Source of the DNA: Acrasis kona
Taxonomy: Eukaryota; Heterolobosea; Eutetramitea; Acrasida; Acrasidae
DNA length: 54,314 bases
Assembly (NCBI GenBank): GCA_026419775.2
Contig: JAOPGA020000997.1
Span: forward strand, 1-54,314
Direction of reading: 5' to 3'
The number at the start of each line of letters is the position of its first letter. Within the stretch, counting starts at the first letter, position 1. Positions 18,479 to 28,048 of this stretch are shown piece by piece. The position numbers were made by a program, and so were the translations under genes. The notes beneath the pieces were generated by a model. The model searched no databases. It saw nothing but the letters and a program-made list of their open reading frames with translations, and was not told the origin of the DNA.

Positions 18479-20197
18479 TTATTTATGCTTCATGTACTTT
18501 CTAGCAGCATCGATTCTTTGGTAAAAGAAAATCGTCATGGTAAACGTAACAGAGGCGAACCATAACGCCAGTGTTGAGTAGAAATCACTTGACTTATGTA
18601 TTACATTCAATCTAACAAACTGAGCTATACAAAAAGAGCATAATACAGAACACAAGAAACATGATACAATTTGAGTTTTAACAAACCATTCGGACATTAG
18701 CTTCCTATTTGCAAAGAAATGTATTTCAAATTGAAAGAAGTGGTCCCTGCCAGGTTCGTCTTTTTCATCTATTTGTGGCGGCTTGGTAACGGTGTTCATT
18801 ATGGGATCAAAAGCTTCTTTTCCATTCTTGTGCAATTTTATTCCATCTTTTATGACTTTGTTCTTTTCATCATCAATAGGGTAGTGATACATAATCAACA
18901 AACAGATTATCGCAGTCAATGATGGTAGTAGCGTTGTTTGTACCGATACACATTTAGCAGCATTCGTTACTGAATCCTCGAAGTATGAAAGAATACCAAA
19001 GGAAACGGAGTTTGATATTAAAGAAATGTACCGAGGAATTATATTCATGGACGCACTTATTGATGCTTCTCTACGCTCACCTGTACAAAATTCATCGTAG
19101 TCATAAAGACTGGCAGTGATACTATCATACAAAAAACCTGATGCTCTTCCTGTAATGCACAAGCAAATAAAGCAAAATAAGTATCTGTAGACTTGCTGTT
19201 GTCTTGGTTCGATAATAAAATACACCATCAAGCCAACAAGAATTTGTAACGAATAGGAAAACAACCACATTCGGTATGAACCGTATCTTCTGCTCAGACT
19301 TTGCCACAAAGGAGTAAATAACGAAGCCAAGACCATTCCCAACACGTTATATATTCCTCCCCACAATTGGTATTCCTTGTCATCAAGAGCAAGAACCTTG
19401 GTAAAGAAGAATGGGAACAAACCACTCCACAATAAACTGCGCAGAGCTTCGAAAAGAGATAGACACAACAACATTATGTATGCTTTATTTTCAAATGACC
19501 GCTTTAAGCCAGATATTATTGGAATGAATTTAGGTTCACGAAGTATCTCATTTTTATCCTTCTCCTTCTTTCGTAAAAAGCCTGCCATTATAACATATGA
19601 TGAACATAACAAAAATGAGCAAATTAAGATGCAGAAAGGACGAGATGTTTCAGAAAAGAAATAAGGAACAAAACCCCCTGCCATTCCTCCGATCAGTCCT
19701 GCGTATTGTTTGTATGCAAACATTGAATCCCTGTCCTTTATTGAGATTTGATTTGTTAACTTGGCACCAAGAGCATTAAATGCCGTCTCCAATGGAACCA
19801 TATTTTTCAACACTGAAAACACCGTGAACCAAACAGAGAGAGGAATTGAGTGGGGCGGATAAAAGAGTAAAGTTGTACTCAAACACCAAACCGGTGCACA
19901 AAATAAGATGATGGGCAGGTGGGACCGAAATGTGGCGTGAGAGCGATCTACCGCATGAGATATGATCAAATCCAAAAATAATCCTAACGATCCTATTAAT
20001 GAACTAACCAAACCAAATCTAGTTGAAGTCATACAGTCTCTACTCCCAGTCGCGCATAGATCCTCTAAGTAATATTTGACTAAATTAGCGTCGACGAAAG
20101 AGTTCAATATACAACGAACCAGAACTGGTAGGCAATAAATAATCTTTGTCTTTGCGTCCATCAACTTGGTCTTCTTTTTTTTACAAAAAGTTCGCAA
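18479..20197 (-). CDS. MFS transporter of the GPH (MelB / MFSD2-like) family
   Basis: 572 aa from 20197; the second Met (about residue 13, MDAKTKIIYCLPVLVR) is an equally likely start. About twelve hydrophobic segments. The hallmark of the glycoside-pentoside-hexuronide:cation symporters is present late in the second half: ITASLYDYDEFCTGERREA, equivalent to DYxEx(K/R)TGxRREG of MelB and MFSD2. The first half carries ISIKDRDSMFAYKQYAGLIGG, matching the family's (R)D.......R........G loop. Expected role: Na+ or H+ coupled uptake or efflux of a sugar, lipid or other small solute at a membrane. C-terminal extra segments after residue 470 are poorly typed. Substrate not predictable. Confidence 0.82.
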   Translation of the reverse strand: MRTFCKKKKTKLMDAKTKIIYCLPVLVRCILNSFVDANLVKYYLEDLCATGSRDCMTSTRFGLVSSLIGSLGLFLDLIISHAVDRSHATFRSHLPIILFCAPVWCLSTTLLFYPPHSIPLSVWFTVFSVLKNMVPLETAFNALGAKLTNQISIKDRDSMFAYKQYAGLIGGMAGGFVPYFFSETSRPFCILICSFLLCSSYVIMAGFLRKKEKDKNEILREPKFIPIISGLKRSFENKAYIMLLCLSLFEALRSLLWSGLFPFFFTKVLALDDKEYQLWGGIYNVLGMVLASLFTPLWQSLSRRYGSYRMWLFSYSLQILVGLMVYFIIEPRQQQVYRYLFCFICLCITGRASGFLYDSITASLYDYDEFCTGERREASISASMNIIPRYISLISNSVSFGILSYFEDSVTNAAKCVSVQTTLLPSLTAIICLLIMYHYPIDDEKNKVIKDGIKLHKNGKEAFDPIMNTVTKPPQIDEKDEPGRDHFFQFEIHFFANRKLMSEWFVKTQIVSCFLCSVLCSFCIAQFVRLNVIHKSSDFYSTLALWFASVTFTMTIFFYQRIDAARKYMKHK

Positions 20198-20407
20198 AAT
20201 AAAGCACTAGACGAAACCTCTGATAATTGTCTAAGAATAGAAAGAATGATTATGCCACCAGCTTTATTGTAAATTTCTTTATTGATAATAGAATGGATCC
20301 ACGGCCAGGTCCGATTCCTTTTTTCAAAAAATCTCGTGTTACAATTGTAAGACAAAATAGATCAACATTTTGGTTGACTGAGCAAAAATTTAATCAGTTT
20401 TTTAGTA

Positions 20408-21682
20408 CTAATTTTCAGGGTTTTGTTCTGCATTCTTCTTCTCATTATACAATAAACTTTTATAGAGCAAATGATCTGGATCTGGACCTGTGGACCCATT
20501 GGCTAATCTATCATAACCTGCCTGCTCAATTGAGTCCACAAGAGAGTCAGAGTGCATTATTGAGATAAGTTTATTATATATCGCGGGCGGAATGGCACCG
20601 GCTAGATTGAACAGGGCTAATGAAGTGTACCGACAATGACCGCCTCTGACTTTTTCATAAATATACCCGGCAAGGGCGGTGGCTTTGACGTGCCTCGGGT
20701 TGTATGGTACATTTTCTACCTCTACTGTTTTGCTCATCATAACAATGCCACCATTTTCAAGTCTCTTCACAGCGTTACTTGTGATGATATATCTATTGGT
20801 TAATGGGAATGGGAGCACTATTTCATGATGCGTAATCACCGCATTAAACTTTTCGAAATCAATACTATATTGATGAGTTCTCTTGCTCTTGAAGATTTCA
20901 CTATCAATCTGTGCGGAGTACCGTGAGCATTGTGTGATGTAAAACACTTCATCACAATCAAAAGGAACAGAAACAACATGCTTGATGGTTTTGAGACCGT
21001 TGACCTCGGCTTTTGATAAACTTCGGCAACAGCGCTTTGCTTGTTTTATAATCTGCCATTCCCCACCACTTGAAGCGAATCTAATCATGATCTTTCTAAA
21101 ATCTTCTTCAGTTACTTCAGGCTTTGTATCAAAATCATAACAACTCTCCAACTCCAAGACGGAGAGCCTTCTTTCTACTTTGATTGTACCGATTTGAGAT
21201 AGATATTCTTTGTTTTTCTTCAACTCCTTGTGTACATGCGATATAAAGAGGTCCGAGGCGACGAAACTACTCATACAATCCTCTTTTAACTCCATGAAAA
21301 TTGCGACCCGAAGCTCATTGAACAAATTACTGTCGCAATTTGCGGGACTTGAAGCAGAGTACCTTTGTAAGGTGGTTTCTCTTAACTTTCCACTGATATT
21401 AACTTCCTTTGGCGATCCAATAGAAATGTATTCCCTTACAATCCTCTCTGCGGCCTTGTACCTTGATGATGTCCCAACATATGTGACGTATTTCTAATGC
21501 GGTTAGTTTGTATGTTGTGATTATGTTTCACAAACCTCCAACTCTGTTAAGAACAAGAACGATTCTTCATTATGTGTATCAACAAGGTATTGTCTAAAAC
21601 ATGTCCTCAAATCTTCTACATCGAGGGCGGACTCAAACTCAAAAGCGTATTGGTTTATTAACTCCTCTGTCTTCTTTGTCAT
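20408..21682 (-). CDS. RGS + START-like lipid-binding protein
   Basis: Two exons, 21536-21682 and 20408-21493, with a 42-bp intron; 410 aa. The RGS domain (about residues 20-150) is assembled only by splicing: LRTCFRQYLVDTHNEESFLFL | YKAAERIVREYISIGSPKEVNIS | SNLFNELRVAIFMELKEDCMSSFVASDLF. RGS domains accelerate GTP hydrolysis by G-alpha. Residues about 190-400 look like a START domain (QIIKQAKRCCRSLSK; FNAVITHHEIVLPFPLTNRYI; IVMMSKTVEVENVPYNP; AGYIYEKVRGGHCRYTSLAL), which would bind a lipid. The pairing suggests G-protein signalling controlled by, or at, a lipid-containing membrane. RGS is confident, START moderately so. Confidence 0.78.
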
Positions 21683-21802
21683 GCTTTGTTAAATTTCGAA
21701 CTTTTGAAAAATGAATCGCTGTGCTAACTCACTTTTATGTTATTCTTATGGTCAGTTCCTATTCTTCCATCTCCTCAAATGACGTGACACTTCTATATTT
21801 AG

Positions 21803-21916
21803 GCCGATCAGCGTACACCTCAACCATACAAAGTCCAAAAAGGAGGAGTATTCGTTCGCATGACCAACGGTTATGAACTTGGCCAATTAAAGACAACTCG
21901 AAGAACTTCAAGCTAA
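21803..21916 (+). CDS. Candidate small gene or exon, unknown
   Basis: An open stretch of 38 codons after a possible acceptor (TATTTAG) reads DQRTPQPYKVQKGGVFVRM...TTRRTSS and stops with TAA. Codon use looks coding. A short first exon beginning at an ATG near 21737 (MLFLWS) with a 48-bp intron would complete it, but that is uncertain. It is divergent from the RGS-START gene. Confidence 0.3.
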   Translation, partial: ADQRTPQPYKVQKGGVFVRMTNGYELGQLKTTRRTSS

Positions 21917-22758
21917 GACATACAGGGATTAGTGAAGAGTCTCTTGCTTATACAAGGTAAGTTAATTGTAGCGACATGAAATATGGTTTTAATGGAAGAG
22001 TACTACAACATTAGATTTCGATCTTTACAAGTCACTGTTAATCAAAGTAATTATAGACTTGACAGATGCTTTTAATAGAAAAGTCATTTGAAGTGCAAAC
22101 TTCAAATAGCACTGTTCAATATATCTTATTGATACCTCAGCGAGCTTAAAGTATTGATATCATAAATTGTTATTTATTGTATTTGTGCAAATTTACATTT
22201 AAAATGAATCTGTAAATCTGCTTGGATTTCAATCCTAATCCAAGTATTTTTGTTAATACCGGTATTGTTGTTACTTACGACAATACTTTCAAAAAAGTAA
22301 TCTAGATGAAGTCCTACAATTAGTTTTCATCTAAGATTTGGCCGAATTGTAGTATGAAAAATTCAATCTTAGACTTCATCAATTTCCTTAGTAAACAAAC
22401 TATGCTCGAGTTTGTCCGAGATTGTTCATGCCGTGATTGGGTTGCGAGCAATAATGCAGCTCTCGAACAGTTGTATATTTGTCGAGAACAATCTAATTTC
22501 AATATCATTTGGGTGCATCTGTATATTCATCTCGGCTCACTGTGTGTAAAAATTGTAAAGATTTCGATCTGGGATAGATCAACTTGTTGAGATTTCACCG
22601 TTATTCCAATTCCAGACTTGGTGGGATCGGTTAATTTTTAAATAACAAGATACTTCGCATGAGAACTGCGTGCGCATCCTCGTCGCGCCGCACCGACATC
22701 CGATCCGATATAAAATAAAGAGGATTCAAATGATTTAGCAATATATCCAAACTCAACA
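21917..22758. other. Intergenic with one doubtful frame
   Basis: About 840 bp, strongly AT-rich on the left. A 78-codon plus frame at 22354-22590 has locally coding-like codons but no start context, homology or poly(A) signal. The TATA element at 22709-22716 belongs to the next gene. Confidence 0.35.
22709..22716 (+). promoter_or_regulatory. TATA box (tataaaat)
   Basis: Located 43-50 bp before the ATG at 22759, spacing that fits a short 5' leader. Confidence 0.5.
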
Positions 22759-23046
22759 ATGCAACCAGAGAAAACAATTCGTATGATCGACGATATCATT
22801 GCATACAACGATCGTGAGATGTCAAGAATCAGACGCAAAAGAGACAAGTATCTTAACAAGAAGTACGATAAGGAGACAAGAGACTTAGAGGCACTATTCC
22901 AAAGTGGCTACCAATCTCCTTTGTACACACCTTCAACACCATCTAACAGAAAGTCTATTGAGATTATTTTATCACCAGTTGTAACTATCAAGAAGACATT
23001 GGTCCGCATTCGCAGCTTCACTTCAAGCCCAAAAATGTGCAGGTGA
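22759..23046 (+). CDS. Small basic protein with coiled-coil N-terminus, unknown
   Basis: 95 aa. Residues 5-50 are charged and helical (MIDDIIAYNDREMSRIRRKRDKYLNKKY with Arg/Lys/Asp/Glu alternation), the rest is Ser/Thr/Pro-rich and basic (TPSTPSNRKS). A TATA box upstream, neighbour-like codon use and AATAAA about 80 bp after the stop support a real gene. No family recognised. Confidence 0.6.
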   Translation: MQPEKTIRMIDDIIAYNDREMSRIRRKRDKYLNKKYDKETRDLEALFQSGYQSPLYTPSTPSNRKSIEIILSPVVTIKKTLVRIRSFTSSPKMCR

Positions 23047-23176
23047 TTGACTGTGCCATTTTAGTGTGAGTTGGAAACAAAAGATTGTGCTCTTCGATTA
23101 CTGCAAGCTATAGGATTGTGAGAACAATAAAAACACATTTGCTAAGAAGTCTTTTGATTCGAATGTGAATTATTTT

Positions 23177-23315
23177 TTATGGAAAGTCTCTACCCTTATG
23201 ATAATTCAATAGCTCCAACATAAAATTGGCCGCGTTTATGGCCTCCTCTTGTTTGGACTTCTCATAAGCCGAATCACACAAAGTGTTGTAATTGATGTTG
23301 TCAGTGTCACTGTTT
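23177..23315 (-). CDS. Candidate last exon of a small gene, 5' part unresolved
   Basis: After an acceptor TTTTACATAG on the minus strand, 46 codons read through NINYNTLCDSAYEKSKQEEA and LELLNYHKGRDFP to TAA. Composition and codon choice look coding and the acceptor is of the usual kind in this window. The first exon would have to lie within, and antisense to, the start of the RGS gene at 23347; an ATG at about 23389 with a 28-bp intron would join in frame but that intron is shorter than any other here. Confidence 0.4.
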
Positions 23316-23346
23316 CTATGTAAAATTTAACCGAATTCTGGACGTT

Positions 23347-24018
23347 ATGCTTGGAAGCTTGGCCGGTCTTAATGTTGCAGAACACATCAGTAAAGATCTC
23401 TCACCTCGCAACGCATTATCGAACGTAAACAAATTTGGAGGAGTTTCTTTAACAACCATTGATACATCAACACAACTTCGTTCGCCCAGAAGGCAGAGTG
23501 TAATTGGAGCATTTGTATCGCCTTCAAATAGAAATGAGAGATCAAGAAGTCAAAAAGAGAAGTGTATAGCAGGGATTAGGAACACAATTATACCACAAAG
23601 TGACCAAATAGAATTATTATCAGAAAAATCTGTACAAGAATTGCTACGTAACCGTCGCATTCGTGATAACTTCAGACAGTACTGCGAACTAATACACTGC
23701 TCAGAACTACTTAAATTTTATGAGGCGGTTAACTTCAGTTATAAGACCATGTGTGACTCTAAGATGATGTTAGAGGAGGCTAAGAGGATTGTATCCTTAC
23801 ACTTGACAGAAGGTGTCCCCGGTGAGATAAATACTTGTGAAGCACTCAAAAAAGGTGTTCTAGAAAACATCGAATTGATGAAAGTTGACATTGTTTTGTT
23901 TGATGAAATACTTGATGAGATTGAGTCTGTAAATGGGGTTTTGGTTGATGCCTTTGATAGATATAAAGAGTTTATAAGCGAACAAATCACGTCGGATGTA
24001 GAATTAAATAAACATTGA
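23347..24018 (+). CDS. RGS domain protein
   Basis: 223 aa, single exon. Residues about 95-218 form an RGS domain: VQELLRNRRIRDNFRQYCE, SELLKFYEAVNFSYKTM, LEEAKRIVSLHL, EGVPGEINTCEAL and VLFDEILDEIESVNGVLVDAFDRYKEF, so it should act as a GTPase-accelerating protein for G-alpha. The N-terminal 90 residues are basic and Ser/Arg-rich (SPRRQSVIG, RSRSQKEK) and probably disordered or phosphorylated. The only ATG in frame is the first, so the start is firm unless an upstream exon exists. Confidence 0.82.
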   Translation: MLGSLAGLNVAEHISKDLSPRNALSNVNKFGGVSLTTIDTSTQLRSPRRQSVIGAFVSPSNRNERSRSQKEKCIAGIRNTIIPQSDQIELLSEKSVQELLRNRRIRDNFRQYCELIHCSELLKFYEAVNFSYKTMCDSKMMLEEAKRIVSLHLTEGVPGEINTCEALKKGVLENIELMKVDIVLFDEILDEIESVNGVLVDAFDRYKEFISEQITSDVELNKH

Positions 24019-24046
24019 TACTGGTCTGATCTTGATTTTTTGGCTG

Positions 24047-24130
24047 TCACTTTTTGAACAGAACTCCACTGAAGCCATTGTATTTTTCGTCAACGTGAGA
24101 AGGGGTGGCATCTTCGAACTGTGTTTCCAT
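24047..24130 (-). CDS. Possible 27-residue microprotein or exon
   Basis: ATG in a favourable A-rich context opens METQFEDATPSHVDEKYNG and ends FSGVLFKK before TGA. Codons look coding and the frame sits in a 267-bp gap where no other gene is present. It may equally be a first exon whose donor (GT at the stop codon, AAAAAG|GTGACA) leads elsewhere. Low certainty. Confidence 0.3.
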   Translation of the reverse strand: METQFEDATPSHVDEKYNGFSGVLFKK

Positions 24131-24285
24131 TTTCCCTTTACAACAAAAGTCAACCCAACACCTTACTTCAGTTGGGGTGAGTAGAATAAATACTAAAGGC
24201 AGATTTGTAAGGGTAGTATAGCGCAAATCATATTGAGCAATTTAATGGGTCAATCATAGAACGAAAATTAAAAACAAATTGAATT

Positions 24286-25108
24286 TTATTGTTTATTTGC
24301 CAACAAGGTATTGACTTCAATCTTCATTGCTGTATTTGGTGGCACACAGAGTAAATTACCTCTTCTCCTATAATTTGAGAACCCTAAAGTGTTATAGTGA
24401 CCACGTAAAATACTTACATGTTTCGATTTGTTTCTTAGTCAATCCAGAAGCTCGGGATAGTTCTATTTTTTCTTCTTCTGTAGGGTATGGGCAATCAACG
24501 TTGTTGTTAATCCAAGCAGTAAGAACATTTTTTTGTTGATTTGAATAGGTTACTTTCCTTCTTTTTGCACTAGTGGCCTCATCTTCTCTTGGTCTTTTCA
24601 CTTTTAAATCAGTGAATGTCTTATTGATGTAATCATCAGCCTTCTCGAAGACTTCTTTCTCAATATGTTCTACAATAAAATCTCGACATCCCATAAACCA
24701 ATTAAAAAGCAGTTTAGAGGCTACTTGATATATTTGTACTTTCTGTGAATCTGCATCTGACATTTCATTAATTATATTTTTGGTTTTGTCAAGGTATGAT
24801 AAATATACATCACTCAGATTTAAATTGAGAACATCTTCAAGAAGGTTCACATTTCCATTCATCACATCATGAAACATAACAGTAATTTTATCTCTAAACA
24901 ATGTCAGAGTATTGTGCCAAGTATCCTCAGCATAATTTTCTAACGCTATACAGCTTGTCGTTTCGTCATAGGTGAGTATGACTGGATCGACCTCATTGTT
25001 ACCAAATGGTGTTGAGTTATTAACGATCTCTTCAGAGAAAATATCCGAGAACTCACATTCCAAACAGAGTATGTTGTCATGGGGCAGGCAAGGCTCATAA
25101 CAGAACAT
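24286..25108 (-). CDS. TALE-class homeodomain transcription factor 1
   Basis: Exons 24418-25108 and 24286-24383, separated by a 34-bp intron that cuts the codon of the invariant Trp of helix 3; 262 aa. Homeodomain at about residues 183-238: basic arm AKRRKVTYSN, helix 1 NVLTAWINNN, the three-residue TALE loop with CPYPT (207-210) and, after splicing, QIETWFSNYRRR with the DNA-contacting Asn. A basic cluster KRPREDE/KRRK is a likely nuclear signal. The N-terminal 175 residues are acidic, helical and unlike named TALE partners' domains (MEINOX/KNOX not evident). It lies 132 bp downstream of a second TALE gene on the same strand; TALE proteins typically heterodimerise. Confidence 0.88.
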
Positions 25109-25240
25109 TTGAAACGATTCTTTTAGGTAATTTCCTGAACGGGCGTTTGTTGTAACTATTATTTACATTGATATTTTTTATTATTATACAGATGGATATC
25201 GGAATGTATCATTCAATCTAAGTTAGCGCAATAGATTCCT

Positions 25241-25801
25241 TCATTTGGATCTTGTTCTTTTGTTGATAAACCATCTTTGAATCCTCTTTGTAGGTAGACC
25301 AGTTTCGATTGAGAGACACTCAAGCTCATGCTCATTGGGGTAAGGGTGGTCAATATGGTCCATAAACCAAGTATGAAGAATTTTCGTAGCTGCCCCTGGA
25401 ATCAATTTTGATATTTGTACCTGCGGCCTTTCTAAGTGATTGTTTTTCACATTGTCCAGATACTTAATAAATTTAGCTTCTAGGTCACTCTTCAGTAATG
25501 ATATTTTCATTTGTAATGCGTGATCGCTAGGAAGATTGCATATATTAGCTAACTTGTTCACTCCACTATTTTCCAGAATGAGTGATAGCTCCTCCCAAGT
25601 GGATAATATTTTTTCTATTTTGTCTTCAGATAGTCCATTTACACAGTATTCATGTAGGAAATCTCTTGCTTTGCGCTCATCAATTCTGATAAGAGAAAGA
25701 TCAAAGTAGCGTTGGGTATTGTCAAAATAGTCTACTATATCGACGGAATATATGTTCTCTGTTCCCAAACCTTCAAAGTCGAATACACCTCCATCACTCA
25801 T
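25241..25801 (-). CDS. TALE-class homeodomain transcription factor 2
   Basis: 186 aa, single exon, the homeodomain at the extreme C-terminus (about 132-186): ILHTWFMDHIDHPYPNEHELECL with the TALE HPYP loop, and helix 3 RIQRWFINKRTRSK with Asn51 kept. The usual basic arm before helix 1 is weak (ISKLIPGAATK), which may lower DNA affinity alone and favour action as a heterodimer. The N-terminal 130 residues are acidic and helical and vaguely similar in plan to those of the neighbour TALE gene (for example a 'KYLDN'/'SYLDK' segment), suggesting an old tandem duplication. It sits between TALE 1 and HAP2, all on the minus strand. Confidence 0.85.
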   Translation of the reverse strand: MSDGGVFDFEGLGTENIYSVDIVDYFDNTQRYFDLSLIRIDERKARDFLHEYCVNGLSEDKIEKILSTWEELSLILENSGVNKLANICNLPSDHALQMKISLLKSDLEAKFIKYLDNVKNNHLERPQVQISKLIPGAATKILHTWFMDHIDHPYPNEHELECLSIETGLPTKRIQRWFINKRTRSK

Positions 25802-25888
25802 AACTAGTTTCGTAGATTAACAGTACCCTCACTAATAAGGCAATTTCCATATATGATACAAGCAAGTCAAAACAAAAAAATGCATGCG

Positions 25889-27821
25889 TTATACATAATA
25901 CATTGGTTTATTACGACGTACAGATCTCCCCCTAGTACCCTTGCTCCTAGTCCTTCTCCTGCGATATTCCTCTTCACTGTCATCACTGCTGTCTTCTGAA
26001 CTAGAATATGATTTCTTCTTCTTTTTCTTTACTAGTTTATCTGGATTAGGTAACGCTTTTCTAGCGCTCAAACAACACTTGAAAAGTACGCAAAGCCACC
26101 TCCACCCACCACAATAGGTGAAAACACAACAAAACAATACAATCAAAACTACTGCTACAATTCCTGACAAGTATCCGGCTATTTTGCTCCAAACTTGTTG
26201 TTGGATTAAACAAGCAATGTCGTAACTATTTTTTTCGTTAATATTTGAGGAGATCTTGAACTTACAATGCACATTCTGACCCACCGCCATTTGAAGTGGT
26301 TGAGGTGGATCCACTTTGATCAGGTGGATTATTGGCGTTTGGTACAGACGTTAATTGATCTGTTGCAGTGAATGATACTGTAACTGAATCTTGAACGGCG
26401 CTAGTGGAGTCCAATAGTTTCAATGTACATGTATTTTTAGTCTCGGATGCTGTATTTACATTTATAATCAGAGTATTTGTTGCAGTTGAAAGACCACCCA
26501 TTTGAATTTGTATAGCTGCAACAGGTAAAACATTACTAGAGCAATCAGATAGCGTTATCGAATAGCCAGCGTCTATTGTTCCTGTGTTTTTTGTTACCAC
26601 TAATAATCTACCCTGCCTCGACAATGATGAAAACGATGAGATGATTGCACTCAATATCTTCCCTGGACTAACAGCAGTCACAAATGATATGCTATCAGCT
26701 ACCATTTCTATGGTGACCAAGGAGGAGCCACTATTCGAAATATAATATTGTAATGAGTACTTCGAACTAGAATTAGTAATAGACGCTGTGCCATATGCAG
26801 GTAACAAGTAGTTTGGTGTTTCACCTGAAGCTATCTTTTTTGCATCTCTTTGGTAAAAATCTTCTAATTGATTTTGTAAGCAGGCATTGGGTTGTGCAGA
26901 GCAACCATTGGCCTGAAGTGCAAACCCTTGATAACCCGTACCGATCACATCGCACTGGGTATCTGTTCCAGTATAACTTTTTTCTAATATCATACTGTAA
27001 GCTTGAGGATTCTTTACTCTCACACTTGAAGATGGCCTTGTGGGTATAAATAGGTATTTACTATCAAAAGAAGGCGTACTCGAGTAACTTGAAAAATCTC
27101 CAGTGAGAGTCACTTTGATACCTGTAGTAGTATCTATAGTAGTGGGAGTTGATGGATTAACGATCATTGTAGTCGTTTTGCCACCTGGTGAGGTATCTGT
27201 TACTGTTATGGTGATATCAAAGTTTTTCTGTCCTGGACCTATTTCGTACCCACTGTACCATAGTGGATCAAAAACCAAACATGATGCAGAGGAATGTTGA
27301 GTTTTGAATAATGAGCAACCGAGAGATGCTCTTGTATTTCCTCCTGTAAGACCTAGTACTTGACTCAGTGAGCATGAGCAACAAAAACCTTGGCTATATG
27401 CGATCTTGTTGCCACTTGAATCATACTGCCATCCACAAGTAGGATTTGAATCTGTTGAGCCAGATTTGCAAGTTGATACTATTACGTCTTGGGTGTAGAT
27501 TATTTTCTCAACTGGTTTTGAGTTGTAATCACGATTGTAGTATAGTGGGTAAATCATGCTTGGAGTGGATCTTGAAATTTTGATGGTGATTGGATGTGTC
27601 AAAGGAACGGATGTAATAGATGGTGGTGCGGCTGATGTTATCTTCGAATTTAAGGAGACTGATGATCCAGATATTGTGAATGATGTAACTAGCTTCTGTT
27701 TGCAATTTAAATCCGTCGACGATGTTGTTGTACATGTTTGTATTTGTCCACTTGAAATACTTTGCGAATTGATAAGTTCTGCGATGAGCACAAATACAAA
27801 AACAATTGTTGCGTTCCTCAT
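25889..27821 (-). CDS. HAP2: HAP2/GCS1 gamete fusogen
   Basis: Exons 26266-27821 and 25889-26225 with a 40-bp intron; 630 aa. A signal peptide (MRNATIVFVFVLIAELINSQ) is followed by the HAP2-GCS1 ectodomain: cysteine-rich segment with QGFCCSCS (about 144-151), then SASCLVFDPLWYSGYEIGPG (178-197), both hallmark blocks of the family. Exon 2 supplies the membrane-proximal FYDIACL, a transmembrane helix (about 531-557) and a cytosolic tail with a cysteine pair, a poly-Lys run, a Ser/Asp/Glu block and a final Arg-rich part, typical of HAP2. The protein is a class II-like fusogen that merges gamete membranes in fertilisation across plants, algae, ciliates and amoebae. Presence implies sexual fusion or a recent history of it. 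Neighbours are two TALE regulators and a 7TM-RGS receptor. Confidence 0.93.
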
Positions 27822-28048
27822 CCTGTTATGATGTTATATTTGGTTGTTTCCATTTATGTAAGTTTATGATTACAAAAAATCCATTCGGTTGTTCATGGTA
27901 TGGCAAATACTAAATAGTTTATAATAAGTTTATTTGGGTAACACAAGCGCCAATTCTTCACCAAGCAATCTTTCCAACAAGCATACTCACCCTACATGTG
28001 TTTACCACCCTGAACGTTTAATTTAACCCTACTCTATGTTTAAATTAT

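Noticed and set aside
22354-22590. 78-codon plus frame
   Set aside because: Some coding-like codons but no start context, no family and no poly(A) signal; too weak to call.
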